64,000 nucleotides of DNA from Pseudoalteromonas luteoviolacea. GTDB taxonomy: Bacteria; Pseudomonadota; Gammaproteobacteria; Enterobacterales; Alteromonadaceae. Positions 9,293-18,142 of this stretch are shown here, piece after piece. Below the pieces are notes generated by a model. It was not told where the DNA came from and made no database searches. It worked only from the letters and a program-made list of their open reading frames with translations. The position numbers were made by a program, and so were the translations under genes. The stretch's first letter is position 1. Each line of letters begins with the position of its first letter. The stretch spans positions 186,001 to 250,000 of the forward strand of contig NZ_MAUJ01000006.1 of NCBI RefSeq assembly GCF_001696455.1, read 5' to 3'.

Positions 9293-11170
9293 GTGCAACT
9301 GAAAAAAATAAGTCTAATTATGGCCATATTGTCGGGGTTATCTGCCTGTGGCACAACCCCTAATAGCACTCAACCACCTACAAACGCACAATCACAGCTT
9401 AACCCCCCTCAAATTGTACAAGATTTAGATGCTGCGGCACTCTATACAAAAGCCCTTGAAAAAGACGGTGCAGCGCGTATTCAGCTACTTTACAATGCAC
9501 GCGAAGCAGCGATAACTGAACGTAACTGGCAAGTCCTAGAGCAAGCTTGTAGCGAGCTTGAGTCTAAAGCCAGTGTCGATCATGTACAAAACAAGCTGTA
9601 TATAGCCTTAGCTCGTAAAGAACTTCAAAAATACGAAAGTGCCCACGAAATACTGCAAAGTGTTGCCCAGAAATTAAAGCTCCCAGAGCATAAAGCATGG
9701 CATCAATATCTCACTGGTAGTATTTATGCCTCACAAAATTTACCCAAAAAAGCGCTCGTTCATTATTTTAAAAGCGCTGATATCGCTCAGCAAAACAAGC
9801 TTGCGATAGCAGGACTGGATAGCGAGGTTTGGGTCGCATTACAACAACTTTCATCCTATGCATTAGAACGTTTTGACCGCGGCTCTGTCATCCAACAAGG
9901 TTGGGTTAAACTCGCTAAGTATCATCAGGTTTACCTCGGTTCAACCGTGCAATTGCATCAAGCAATGAATAACTGGCAACGTCGTTATAAAAACCACCCT
10001 GGTAGCTTCATTATTCCAACAAAAGTTAAATCAGACATCGACTTAGCACCATACCAGGCTACTAAGCTAGCCATTTTGCTTCCGCAATCGGGTAGTAGTG
10101 AACGCCTTGGCGCGGCATTGAAAAATGGTTTTCTGGCTGCAATGGACAGAAGCAAAATATCAGAGATCTACTTTATTGACGAGATGGACAGTCCCGAGTT
10201 AATTGAAAGAAGCCTGCAAAAAATCCAAGCTGATTTTATTATTGGGCCATTACTAAAGTCTAATGTTATCAAGGTGAAAAGCAGCAGTTATGTAGCCAAC
10301 TCTCCAGCTATCTTCTTGAATGAAATTGATGAATCAGAGGCTCAGCGCGTGCACTCTGAACACTTTTACTTTGCACTTAATCCTGAGCATGAAGTCGAAC
10401 AAGCCATGGTTCATTTTTTAGCAAAAGGCTATCAGAAACCAATGATTCTTGCGCCTGATACGCCCTCAGGGCAGCGTCTAATTGCACACTTCAACCAACA
10501 GTGGCAAGGCTTTAGTGACACCCATCCTGAAGTTGGCTTTTACTCAAACAGCGAAGACATGGTAAAAGTGATCACTGAACTGTTAGAAGTCGACGGCTCA
10601 AAAACGCGAATCAAAGAGGTCAGAAACCTATTTCGCAGTGAAGTTGAAAGTGAAACGCGCTCAAGACGTGATTTAGACGCCATATACATTTTGGGCGATG
10701 CAATAGAAACGAGGCTGCTAAAACCATATTTGGATGTTAACGTCAGCACCTTTGCTGAGCGTATTCCCCTTTATGCAAGCTCTCGTAGTTACAGTAAACA
10801 AATCGATAAAACAGATAAAGGGGATCTGGAAGGCCTATACTTCACTGAGTTACCCTGGATGCTGCCCGATGCGATTAATGAACGAAATTTAAGAGATACC
10901 TACTCTCGCCTTTGGCCAGAACAAGCTGATATAGAGCAACGCTTATTTGCCATGGCGTACGATGCAGTAAACTTGATACCAGAGCTTAAACAACTTAATA
11001 AGATACCTGGAAAAGAGTTCGAAGGTCTCACAGGTGCACTCAGCATCAAAGAAGCAAATCAAATACACAGAAAATTAATTTGGGCACAGTATCACAAAAA
11101 CCGAATTCGCTTAGTTAGCTTAGATGAACGCCCACCGACCCCGTTGTTTATGCAACATGCGGAGCAATAA
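9293..11170 (+). CDS. lpoA: Outer-membrane lipoprotein activator of penicillin-binding protein 1A
   Basis: Residues 1-19 form a lipoprotein signal ending in LSAC (Cys19). An N-terminal TPR-like helical region (about 35-240) is followed by a periplasmic-binding-protein-like domain (about 255-620; ATKLAILLPQSGSSERLGAA at its start). This is the LpoA architecture; the protein reaches through the periplasm to stimulate PBP1A transpeptidation. I start at the GTG at 9293, since GAAGG lies 7 nt upstream and this puts the lipobox at the right distance; upstream in-frame starts would bury it. At 625 residues it is slightly shorter than the E. coli protein (678). It heads the lpoA-yraN-diaA-dolP set. 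Confidence 0.92.
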   Translation: MQLKKISLIMAILSGLSACGTTPNSTQPPTNAQSQLNPPQIVQDLDAAALYTKALEKDGAARIQLLYNAREAAITERNWQVLEQACSELESKASVDHVQNKLYIALARKELQKYESAHEILQSVAQKLKLPEHKAWHQYLTGSIYASQNLPKKALVHYFKSADIAQQNKLAIAGLDSEVWVALQQLSSYALERFDRGSVIQQGWVKLAKYHQVYLGSTVQLHQAMNNWQRRYKNHPGSFIIPTKVKSDIDLAPYQATKLAILLPQSGSSERLGAALKNGFLAAMDRSKISEIYFIDEMDSPELIERSLQKIQADFIIGPLLKSNVIKVKSSSYVANSPAIFLNEIDESEAQRVHSEHFYFALNPEHEVEQAMVHFLAKGYQKPMILAPDTPSGQRLIAHFNQQWQGFSDTHPEVGFYSNSEDMVKVITELLEVDGSKTRIKEVRNLFRSEVESETRSRRDLDAIYILGDAIETRLLKPYLDVNVSTFAERIPLYASSRSYSKQIDKTDKGDLEGLYFTELPWMLPDAINERNLRDTYSRLWPEQADIEQRLFAMAYDAVNLIPELKQLNKIPGKEFEGLTGALSIKEANQIHRKLIWAQYHKNRIRLVSLDERPPTPLFMQHAEQ

Positions 11171-11214
11171 AAGGGCGGTGTTGCTGAGCAAAGGAGAAGA
11201 AAAAAGGAACTTTT

Positions 11215-11580
11215 ATGCTAAAAGGACTATTTGGCAATACCCGTGAAAAAGGTCAGCACTACGAAGTCATTGCGGAACAATATCTGATAAAGCAAGGTCT
11301 TAGACCTGTCACTCGCAATTACCTGTGCCGTTTTGGGGAGATTGACCTCATTATGCAAGAAGCGCAGACTTGGGTGTTTGTTGAAGTGAAATTTAGAAAA
11401 AGTACAGCCTACGGTGGTGCGGTCAATGCATTATCGGCTAAAAAGCAACAGTGTTTAAGGCGCAGTATTTATCAATATACTCAAGATTATGCCTTGCATA
11501 ATCGTGCTCTACGCGTAGACTTTGTTGCAATACAGGGGGATAGTCCCCACGCTATACAATGGATAAAGAACGTTTTTTAA
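11215..11580 (+). CDS. yraN: UPF0102 endonuclease-fold protein YraN
   Basis: 121 residues, the usual length. It has the RecB/Holliday-resolvase-like core of UPF0102: GQHYEVIAEQYLIKQGLRPV, RNYLCRFGEIDLIM and VFVEVKFRK, giving the E...D...ExK catalytic pattern. Its substrate is not established. AAGGAAC precedes the ATG. It follows lpoA by 44 bp and is separated from the next gene by one base. Confidence 0.93.
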   Translation: MLKGLFGNTREKGQHYEVIAEQYLIKQGLRPVTRNYLCRFGEIDLIMQEAQTWVFVEVKFRKSTAYGGAVNALSAKKQQCLRRSIYQYTQDYALHNRALRVDFVAIQGDSPHAIQWIKNVF

Positions 11581-11581
11581 T

Positions 11582-12166
11582 ATGCAAGAATCTATCAAGG
11601 CCATCTTTACCGAGAGTATTCAGGCACAGATCGCAGCCGGAGAAGCTGTCGCAGAGCAATTAGAAACCGCTGCTTACGTGATATCGCAAACTTTAATTAA
11701 TGGTAATAAGTTAATATGTTGCGGTGTACCAAGTAGCCATATGCTCGCTGAGCATTTTGCCAGTTTACTTATCAATTTCTATGAAACAGAGCGCCCATGT
11801 TTGCCAGCTCTGACGCTGAGTCAATCAAACATAAACTTAAGTGGTCAAGTACCTAATGCGCACCACGAGCTCTTTGCAAGACAAATTAGAGCTGTCGCAC
11901 AAGAAGGTGATCTTCTGTTTGCAATTGCCGTAAACGGAAATGAAAAAGAAGTCATTAGTGCCGTTGAATCAGCACTCACGAAAGACTTAAAGATCATCGC
12001 GTTAACGGGTAATGATGGCGGAGAGTTAACTGGTCTACTGGGCCCCAACGATGTCGAAATTCGTATGCCAAGTAAACGTGCGAGTCGTATTTTGGAATCT
12101 CACTTGTTTACCATACATTGCCTTAGCCAGCTTATTGATAATATTCTTTTCCCTCAGGATGATTAG
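11582..12166 (+). CDS. diaA: SIS-domain DnaA initiator-associating protein
   Basis: 194 residues, one SIS (sugar isomerase) domain. DiaA binds DnaA as a tetramer and promotes its assembly at oriC. Visible are NGNKLICCGVPSSHMLAEHF, RPCLPALTLSQ, VAQEGDLLFAIAVNGNEKEV and IIALTGNDGGEL. In gammaproteobacteria this position (yraN-diaA-dolP) identifies DiaA; by sequence alone it could be mistaken for the related GmhA. The start follows the yraN stop by one base, so translation is likely coupled. Confidence 0.9.
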   Translation: MQESIKAIFTESIQAQIAAGEAVAEQLETAAYVISQTLINGNKLICCGVPSSHMLAEHFASLLINFYETERPCLPALTLSQSNINLSGQVPNAHHELFARQIRAVAQEGDLLFAIAVNGNEKEVISAVESALTKDLKIIALTGNDGGELTGLLGPNDVEIRMPSKRASRILESHLFTIHCLSQLIDNILFPQDD

Positions 12167-12167
12167 T

Positions 12168-12734
12168 ATGCATTTTAGAACCATCTTGTTACTTTGCGCT
12201 ATTTTACTTATCCAAGGCTGCGCCGTTGCTGTCGTTGCAGGCACCGCTGGTGCCGTCTCAGCAGCAAACGACAGACGCACGATCGGCTCTCAGATCGATG
12301 ACAACAGCATAGAAATAAAAGCTACATTGGCACTAAAGCAGATCCCGCGTTTAGCCAAACATGCAAATATAAATGTCGTCAGTGTGAATGGCACCGTGCT
12401 ACTAACTGGACAAGTCGCCAATACCGAAATGCGCTCAGAAGCAAATAATGCCGTTAACAAAGTCATGGGTGTAAAACGCTTACTAAACCAAATCAGAATT
12501 GGCAGTAACATTGGTCTATCGACGCAAACTCACGACACTTGGTTAACTTCTAAGGTGAAAACACAACTCCTCGCCAATGACAACGTCAATGGCAGTAATA
12601 TCAAAGTCATTACAGAAAATGCTGAAGTCTTCTTAATGGGGATGGTTGATAAAGATGAGGCTGAGAAAGCGGTAGATATCGCGCGAAATATTCATGGCGT
12701 TGAAAGAGTTATCAAAGCATTCGAGTATCTATAA
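12168..12734 (+). CDS. dolP: Outer-membrane lipoprotein with two BON domains
   Basis: 188 residues. The lipoprotein signal ends in IQGC (Cys18), followed by a short Ala/Val-rich linker and two BON domains (about 45-110 and 120-186; NVVSVNGTVLLTGQV and VITENAEVFLMGMV). DolP (YraP) binds anionic phospholipid at division sites and supports outer-membrane integrity. An AGGAT site lies 7 nt before the ATG at 12168. It is the last gene of the lpoA set, just before a strong terminator. Confidence 0.93.
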   Translation: MHFRTILLLCAILLIQGCAVAVVAGTAGAVSAANDRRTIGSQIDDNSIEIKATLALKQIPRLAKHANINVVSVNGTVLLTGQVANTEMRSEANNAVNKVMGVKRLLNQIRIGSNIGLSTQTHDTWLTSKVKTQLLANDNVNGSNIKVITENAEVFLMGMVDKDEAEKAVDIARNIHGVERVIKAFEYL

Positions 12735-12754
12735 AATAGATGTTCCGTTTTAAA

Positions 12755-12785
12755 AGAAAAAACCTGCATTAGCAGGTTTTTTATT
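12755..12785. terminator. Bidirectional terminator between dolP and sspB
   Basis: A 7-8-bp stem (12761-12768 with 12771-12778) is flanked by AAAAGAAAA on the left and TTTTTATTATTTT on the right. It can serve dolP on the plus strand and sspB on the minus strand; the sspB stop codon lies in the T-rich tail. Confidence 0.85.
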
Positions 12786-13233
12786 ATTTTATTACGCGTA
12801 AGTGAGCGCCCTTTTTGGGCTTCTCTTCGCTAGAGCTTGGCGCTTTTGGCTGTGAAACGGTTGGCTCTTCCTCGGTGGTTTCCAGCTCAACTTCCTCAGC
12901 GTCTTGTGTGTACTCATCTTCCACATTTGACTCAGAAAAGATTGTACCCTCACCGTTTTCTCTTGCGTAGATCGCTAGCACTGCGCCAACAGGCACATAT
13001 ACCTGCATAGGCTGCCCTGAGAAACGAGCGCTAAAACTCAACGCTTCTTTGTCCATCAGAAAGTTATTGGCGGCACTTGGACTCACATTCAGTACAATTT
13101 GCCCGTCTTGAACAAACTGTACTGGGACTTGAACTTGCGGATAATTTGCATTGACGACAATGTGCGGTGTACATTGATTATCCACAATCCAATCGTAAAA
13201 CGCCCTAAGCAAATAAGGTCGATTCGACGTCAT
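12784..13233 (-). CDS. sspB: ClpXP protease specificity-enhancing factor
   Basis: 149 residues. SspB tethers ssrA-tagged proteins, and some other substrates, to ClpXP. The N-terminal substrate-binding fold is clear (RPYLLRAFYDWIVDNQCTPH, VPVQFVQDGQIVLNVS). An acidic, disordered linker follows, then the C-terminal tail LRVIK, the ClpX-binding module. The start overlaps the sspA stop by one base (TAATG), so the pair is translationally coupled. Confidence 0.95.
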   Translation of the reverse strand: MTSNRPYLLRAFYDWIVDNQCTPHIVVNANYPQVQVPVQFVQDGQIVLNVSPSAANNFLMDKEALSFSARFSGQPMQVYVPVGAVLAIYARENGEGTIFSESNVEDEYTQDAEEVELETTEEEPTVSQPKAPSSSEEKPKKGAHLRVIK

Positions 13234-13856
13234 TAGCTGCGGATCTCGCGCTCGATATCTGTAAGTGATGCTTGGAAAGACTCACGCTCAAATAAACGCA
13301 ACATATAATCTTTCAATTCACTTGCACCACTGCCAGTTAGCTCAATGCCTAGCTGAGGCAAACGCCATAAAAGCGGTGCCATGAAGCAATCAACAAGGCT
13401 AAACTCTTCACTCATAAAGTAAGGCGCTTCACCAAAGATAGGCGCTACAGCAAGTAATGCTTCTGTTAACTCTTTACGAGCACTGTCAGCATCATTTCCA
13501 GTCATAATTCTCTCAGCAAGGCTATACCAATCGCTTTCAATGCGGTGCATCATCAAACGGCTGCGGCCACGCATTACTGGGTATACTGGCATTAACGGTG
13601 GATGCGGGAAACGCTCATCCAAATATTCCATAATGATATTTGCTTGGTACAAACCTAGTTCACGGTCGATCAAGGTTGGTACTGTACCATATGGGTTAAT
13701 TTCGTGTAGCGCTTCTGGCAAGTTGTCCTTTTCAGCCAGATGAATATCAACGCTTACACCTTTTTCTGCTAAAACGATACGAACCTGATGGCTATACATA
13801 CAGTTTGCACCAGAAAAAAGAGTCATAACTGGGCGCTTGTTGGCAGCTACGGCCAT
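13233..13856 (-). CDS. sspA: Stringent starvation protein A, GST-fold RNA polymerase-associated factor
   Basis: 207 residues. N-terminal thioredoxin-like and C-terminal helical GST domains; SspA binds RNA polymerase and acts in stationary phase and acid tolerance. Visible are MTLFSGANCMYSHQVRIVLAEK and YGTVPTLIDRELGLYQANII. I chose the ATG at 13856, since GGAGG lies 5 nt before it; an upstream in-frame ATG overlaps that site. Like other SspA it lacks a catalytic GST serine or tyrosine in the usual context. It forms an operon with sspB. Confidence 0.94.
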   Translation of the reverse strand: MAVAANKRPVMTLFSGANCMYSHQVRIVLAEKGVSVDIHLAEKDNLPEALHEINPYGTVPTLIDRELGLYQANIIMEYLDERFPHPPLMPVYPVMRGRSRLMMHRIESDWYSLAERIMTGNDADSARKELTEALLAVAPIFGEAPYFMSEEFSLVDCFMAPLLWRLPQLGIELTGSGASELKDYMLRLFERESFQASLTDIEREIRS

Positions 13857-13905
13857 GCCTACCTCCATAAAATAATCACAAAGTAATCAAATCACTTTAA
13901 ACAGC

Positions 13906-13927
13906 AATAGGGGCATAAGCCCCTATT
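13906..13927 (-). terminator. Hairpin after petC
   Basis: A perfect 8-bp stem (AATAGGGG with CCCCTATT) and a 6-nt loop lie 28 bp beyond the petC stop. The run of T after it is weak, so it may be a processing or attenuating hairpin more than a full terminator. Confidence 0.55.
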
Positions 13928-13954
13928 ACCTAAAATCACCATTGAGTGTTCAAG

Positions 13955-14692
13955 TTAATGAACGTCTCTCCAGTACTCTTTCTTCAAGAAGAAAGCTAAG
14001 ATGAAGAAGATTACCAAGAATCCGAGCACTTTGATACCTATTGCCTCAGATTCTAGTCGCGAAGGTTCACCCACATACGCTAAAAAGTTTGTAAGGTCTC
14101 TTGCCGCTTGGTCGTATTCATCGTCACTCATCTCACCGGAGCCGTCAGTTTCAACACCCACAACTTTGGTTACAGTTTCACCACCTTCAACCACTTCTTC
14201 AGTGATCGGCATTGGTAGCCCCTGTAGTTCCTGAAGAACGTGAGGCATCCCCACAAGTGGAAATACAACATTATTCACACCAAAAGGTCGAGACTCATCT
14301 TTGTAGAATGACTTTAAGTAGGTGTAAATGTAATCTGGCGATTTAACGCGAGATATCAGCGTTAAGTCAGGCGGCGCAGCACCAAACCATTTCGCAGCAT
14401 CCTCTTTAGACATAGCATTAAGAATATGCGAACCCACTTTAGAGTCATCAAAAATTAATGTCTCTTTACCTATTTCTACTGGGATACCAATATCACGAAA
14501 CGTACGCTCGTAACGCTGGTACTGCATCTGGTGACAACCCAAACAGTAGTTCATAAACAGTTTGGCGCCACGCTGTAATGAAGCATTATCCCTTAAGTCA
14601 ATGTTAGCATCCATCAATGGCATTGATGGACCTGCTGCCATTGCAAAGGTTGGCAATAATGCGAATAAACCGATCAATAGCTTTTTCATCAT
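13955..14692 (-). CDS. petC: Ubiquinol-cytochrome c reductase, cytochrome c1 subunit
   Basis: 245 residues. A signal peptide (1-19, ending AMA) is followed by the haem c site C50-L-G-C53-H54 and a distal domain. A C-terminal membrane anchor (about 218-236) ends in KKEYWRDVH. Cytochrome c1 passes electrons from the Rieske centre to soluble cytochrome c. The start ATG overlaps the petB stop (ATGA), with GAGG 8 nt before it; the frame is open further upstream, but those codons lie within petB and would remove the signal peptide. Third gene of petABC. Confidence 0.95.
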   Translation of the reverse strand: MMKKLLIGLFALLPTFAMAAGPSMPLMDANIDLRDNASLQRGAKLFMNYCLGCHQMQYQRYERTFRDIGIPVEIGKETLIFDDSKVGSHILNAMSKEDAAKWFGAAPPDLTLISRVKSPDYIYTYLKSFYKDESRPFGVNNVVFPLVGMPHVLQELQGLPMPITEEVVEGGETVTKVVGVETDGSGEMSDDEYDQAARDLTNFLAYVGEPSRLESEAIGIKVLGFLVIFFILAFFLKKEYWRDVH

Positions 14693-16017
14693 TTCGTCAA
14701 CCTCGTTGGTAGTGGCTTTGTTACTTCGTTCTTGGAATATACATAAAGTAATACAAAGAACATGAAATACGTCACAGTACAGATCTGAGACAAAATCGTC
14801 GAAAATACCGTCTGTGGTGTTGCACCTGCCCATCCTAAGATTAAGAAGGTCACAACAAACTGAGCTATATTCAATTTGTGCCAAATGCTGCGATAACGGA
14901 TTGAGCGAACTTTACCTCTGTCTAGCCATGGTAACAGTGCCAACATGACAATCGAAGCGCCCATCGCCACTACGCCCGCTAGTTTATCAGGAATAGCGCG
15001 TAAAATCGCATAGAAAGGTGTAAAATACCAAACAGGGAAAATATGCTCAGGTGTTTTAAGCGGGTTTGCCGCCTCAAAGTTTGGTGCCTCTAAGAAGAAA
15101 CCATTCATTTCAGGCATAAAGAACACCACCCAGCAAAACAGAATTAGGAATCCTGCAACACCCAGCACATCTTTCACGGTGTAGTAAGGGTGGAATGGAA
15201 TAGCATCAACCACATCTTTTTTGTTGGTATAGTATTCATGGAACTTAAATTTGGGCTTATCTTCTTCTGCAACAGACCCTTTTTTGCGCTTAATCTCAAT
15301 GCCGTCTGGGTTATTCGAACCCACTTCGTGTAGCGCTACAATGTGTAGGAAAACGAGAATCACTAATACCAATGGCAGTGCGATAACATGCAAAGCAAAG
15401 AAACGGTTTAGAGTTGCACCGGAGATAACGTAATCACCACGGATCCATTGTGTTAAGTCTTCACCAATTACGGGGATAGCACCGAATAACGAAATGATTA
15501 CCTGCGCACCCCAAAATGACATCTGCCCCCAAGGTAATAAGTAACCCATAAACGCTTCAGCCATCAACGCAAGGAAGATCAACATACCAAATAACCACAG
15601 TAGCTCTCTTGGTTTTTGATATGAGCCGTATATCATTCCTCGAAACATATGTAGGTAAACGACAACAAAGAATGCAGATGCACCCGTAGAGTGGAGATAA
15701 CGTAATAACCAGCCATATTCAACATCACGCATGATGTATTCAACTGAAGCAAACGCCCCCTCAGCTGAAGGCACAAAGTTCATCGTCAACCAAATACCTG
15801 TCACTATTTGATTGACCAATACTAAAATGGCCAATGAACCAAAAAGGTACCAAAAGTTAAAGTTTTTAGGTGCTGGGTACTGTGCGATATGCATGTTCCA
15901 GACCCGAGTCATCGGGATTCTGTCATCAATCCAGTTCACCACAGAGCTCACGACGCCACCCGATTTAGCTTCGGTATTGTCGCCCATAGTGGTTTGTTCT
16001 TCGTATTTGCTAGTCAT
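14689..16017 (-). CDS. petB: Ubiquinol-cytochrome c reductase, cytochrome b subunit
   Basis: 442 residues, full-length cytochrome b with about eight membrane helices. It carries the two b haems and the Qo and Qi quinone sites. Visible landmarks are the early haem-ligand histidines in LRYLHSTGASAFF and VVYLHMFRG, the second pair in FFALHVIALPL and FLHIVALHEVGSNNP, and the Qo-site PEWY equivalent, here PVWYFTPFYAILR. The start overlaps the petA stop by one base (TAATG). Confidence 0.95.
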   Translation of the reverse strand: MTSKYEEQTTMGDNTEAKSGGVVSSVVNWIDDRIPMTRVWNMHIAQYPAPKNFNFWYLFGSLAILVLVNQIVTGIWLTMNFVPSAEGAFASVEYIMRDVEYGWLLRYLHSTGASAFFVVVYLHMFRGMIYGSYQKPRELLWLFGMLIFLALMAEAFMGYLLPWGQMSFWGAQVIISLFGAIPVIGEDLTQWIRGDYVISGATLNRFFALHVIALPLVLVILVFLHIVALHEVGSNNPDGIEIKRKKGSVAEEDKPKFKFHEYYTNKKDVVDAIPFHPYYTVKDVLGVAGFLILFCWVVFFMPEMNGFFLEAPNFEAANPLKTPEHIFPVWYFTPFYAILRAIPDKLAGVVAMGASIVMLALLPWLDRGKVRSIRYRSIWHKLNIAQFVVTFLILGWAGATPQTVFSTILSQICTVTYFMFFVLLYVYSKNEVTKPLPTRLTK

Positions 16018-16607
16018 TACGCCACCCCTTCTTCTTCACCCACCAAGATAGTGGTGTCATCTAGGAAGACGTACGGCGGGATCTCCAGGTTTAACGGTGC
16101 TGGTACGTTTTGGAAAACGCGTCCAGCCATATCAAATTTAGAACCGTGACACGGGCAGAAGAAACCATCCGCTGTGCCCTCAACTTTTTCACCAAAGCCG
16201 CCATTCATGAACGTTGGAGAGCAACCTAAGTGGGTACAAATCCCAACTGCGACAAATATCTCTTCACGCTTTGAGCGGTAACTATTCTTTGCCGATTCAA
16301 GCTGTTGCGCTTCATCGGAATTGGGGTCACGAAGTTGATCTTCGTGTTGTTTCATTTGTTCTAACATTTTTGGGGTGCGATAAATAACCCATACAGGCTT
16401 ACCTCGCCACTCAACACGAATTAATTGTCCAGGCTCAAGTTTGCTAATGTCCACTTCTACAGGAGCCCCTGCAGATTTAGCACGCTCACTTGGATTCCAA
16501 GACGCAATAAAAGGAACAGCAGCTCCAGCCGCACCAACGCCACCTACAACAGAGGTAGCGATAGTTAAAAAGCGACGTCGGCTGTTGTCTACAGGCGCAT
16601 TGCTCAT
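16017..16607 (-). CDS. petA: Ubiquinol-cytochrome c reductase, Rieske iron-sulfur subunit
   Basis: 196 residues. The N-terminus has a twin-arginine motif (SRRRFLTIATSV, from residue 9) and a membrane anchor, as expected for a Tat-exported Rieske protein. The 2Fe-2S ligands are C124-T-H126-L-G-C129 and C151-P-C153-H154. It moves electrons from ubiquinol to cytochrome c1 in complex III. GGAG lies 8 nt before the ATG. First gene of petABC; aerobic respiration is the clear context. Confidence 0.96.
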   Translation of the reverse strand: MSNAPVDNSRRRFLTIATSVVGGVGAAGAAVPFIASWNPSERAKSAGAPVEVDISKLEPGQLIRVEWRGKPVWVIYRTPKMLEQMKQHEDQLRDPNSDEAQQLESAKNSYRSKREEIFVAVGICTHLGCSPTFMNGGFGEKVEGTADGFFCPCHGSKFDMAGRVFQNVPAPLNLEIPPYVFLDDTTILVGEEEGVA

Positions 16608-17010
16608 CCACTTATCTCCACTATGATCCTCAACACTTGCTATATTGAGAACATCAGTTACAGCAGGTTAATTTAAGATATTTCAAAATAGACGCGATCA
16701 TAAGTAAAAGCCCTATACTCTACAGGGTTATTACTATTCCACTTCAGGTGTTCTCAAAGCGATAATTGCTTCAAATAACAACTAAAATTAGAAACGACAG
16801 GTTATGATATGACGTCTTATGCAACGATTCTCTGACCAAGATCAACCTCTGCCTAAATCAACAGAAAATTAATCAGTCTAAATCGCGAATAATTTACTTG
16901 CCATGCAAGTGTAGCAAAGAATTTGATGATTAAACGTTCAATTACATTAATTTTTAGAGTTTTTTGAAAGTTTATTAAGTTGAGTGGAAACAAACAGGTG
17001 TAAAAAGTTT
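16608..17010. other. Intergenic region upstream of petABC
   Basis: About 400 bp without a gene, between the petA start and the rpsI terminators. It must hold the petABC promoter. A half-conserved FNR/Anr-like sequence (TTGATCTTGGTCAG on the minus strand, 16832-16845) lies about 230 bp before petA; only one half-site is good, so this is weak. No RNA gene or coding frame seen. Confidence 0.45.
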
Positions 17011-17035
17011 GAGTATTCGGTAATACCGAATACTC
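17011..17035. repeat. Near-perfect palindrome, 12-bp arms with a 1-nt centre
   Basis: GAGTATTCGGTA, one A, then its exact reverse complement. It lies 10 bp past the rpsI terminator. Read on the minus strand it is followed by AAAC and a T5 run, so it may be a back-up terminator; the tiny centre also suits a dimeric protein-binding site. Confidence 0.6.
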
Positions 17036-17040
17036 AAAAA

Positions 17041-17070
17041 CAAAAAACCCAGCACAAGGCTGGGTTTTTG
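17041..17070 (-). terminator. rpsI terminator
   Basis: 8-bp stem (17046-17053 with 17059-17066), 5-nt loop, and a TTTTTTG tract on the minus strand, 22 bp after the rpsI stop. The same AACCCAGC stem arm recurs in the ssb terminator. Confidence 0.9.
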
Positions 17071-17091
17071 CAAATTCTGAAACGTAATAAA

Positions 17092-17481
17092 TTAACGTTT
17101 TGAGAACTGTGTCTTCTTACGTGCTTTCTTAAGACCAACTTTCTTACGTTCAACGCGACGAGCGTCACGAGTAACGAAGCCAGCTTTACGTAGAGTTGGA
17201 CGTAGTGACTCGTCAAACTCCATAAGTGCACGAGTGATACCGTGGCGGATTGCGCCAGCTTGACCAGTCATACCACCACCTTCAACAGTGATGTATAGGT
17301 CAAACTTCTCAGTAAGTTCAACTAGCTCTAATGGCTGACGAACAACCATGCGAGAAGTTTCACGACCGAAGTATTCTTCGATAGAACGTTGATTAATTAC
17401 GATGTTGCCAGTGCCTGGGCGTAAGAATACGCGAGCACTTGAACTTTTACGACGACCTGTACCGTAGTATTGATTTGCCAT
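17092..17481 (-). CDS. rpsI: 30S ribosomal protein S9
   Basis: 129 residues, normal length. It begins MANQYYGTGRRKSSSARVFL and ends in the basic tail KKTQFSKR, whose terminal Lys-Arg reaches the P-site tRNA. Second gene of the rplM-rpsI operon, 11 bp after rplM. Confidence 0.98.
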   Translation of the reverse strand: MANQYYGTGRRKSSSARVFLRPGTGNIVINQRSIEEYFGRETSRMVVRQPLELVELTEKFDLYITVEGGGMTGQAGAIRHGITRALMEFDESLRPTLRKAGFVTRDARRVERKKVGLKKARKKTQFSKR

Positions 17482-17492
17482 GATAGTGCTCC

Positions 17493-17921
17493 TTAAATGT
17501 CTAGAACCTGAGGCTGTTGTGCCGCATGGTTATGCTCGTTACCAGCGTAAACTTTAAGTTTACGGAACATTTCACGACCTAGAGGACCGCGAGGTAACAT
17601 GCCTTTAACTGCTTTTTCGATGATCATTTCAGGCTTTTTAGCTTGAAGTTTTTCGAAGTTAACAGACTTAAGACCACCTGGGTAACCAGAGTGAGCGTAG
17701 TACATTTTTTGCTGAGCTTTGTTACCAGTTACAGTAACTTTCTCAGCGTTGATAACGATGATGTAATCACCAGTGTCAACATGTGGAGTGTACTCAGCCT
17801 TATGCTTACCGCGAAGGCGAGCAGCGATTTCAGTAGCAATACGACCTAAAGTTTTACCTTCAGCGTCAACTACGTACCAGTCACGTTTTACAGTTTCTGG
17901 TTTAGCAACAAACGTTTTCAT
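17493..17921 (-). CDS. rplM: 50S ribosomal protein L13
   Basis: 142 residues, as in E. coli. It begins MKTFVAKPETVKRDWYVVDA and contains the L13 signatures GDYIIVINAEKVTVTGNK and MLPRGPLGREMFRKLKVY. L13 is an early assembly protein of the large subunit. In E. coli it represses its own operon through the mRNA leader; a 160-nt structured leader is present here too. Confidence 0.98.
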   Translation of the reverse strand: MKTFVAKPETVKRDWYVVDAEGKTLGRIATEIAARLRGKHKAEYTPHVDTGDYIIVINAEKVTVTGNKAQQKMYYAHSGYPGGLKSVNFEKLQAKKPEMIIEKAVKGMLPRGPLGREMFRKLKVYAGNEHNHAAQQPQVLDI

Positions 17922-18105
17922 TTATAAAATCCAAAGTTTCAGTTAAAACCACAGGTAGTCAGAGGACTACCGCTCTACTAATGGTGCTTCAACCCCTTCG
18001 AGTTTAAGACTTTTTTGCCCCTCAAGTCGGTGGCTAAGCCGACGAGGGCTATAGAACGCAACGTGGCAGGCCGCGGATTATAGCAAGGGTAGTTAGGAAA
18101 AACCA
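17922..18105 (-). promoter_or_regulatory. rplM-rpsI promoter and structured leader
   Basis: A TATAAT at 18077-18082 (minus strand) is followed by a GC-rich discriminator (CCGCGGCC), typical of stringently controlled ribosomal promoters; the -35 is poor. The roughly 150-nt leader can form at least two hairpins: CCCTCGTCGGCTTAGCC with its partner near 18025-18048, and GGTAGTCCTCTGACTACC near 17954-17972. It is the likely target for L13 feedback, by analogy with E. coli. Confidence 0.55.
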
Positions 18106-18142
18106 GCACATGGCTGATTTTTCCGTCAGAAATCTTATTTGG

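Noticed and set aside
16832..16845. FNR/Anr site for petABC
   Set aside because: Only one half-site matches and it is about 230 bp from the gene; noted in the gap entry but not called.
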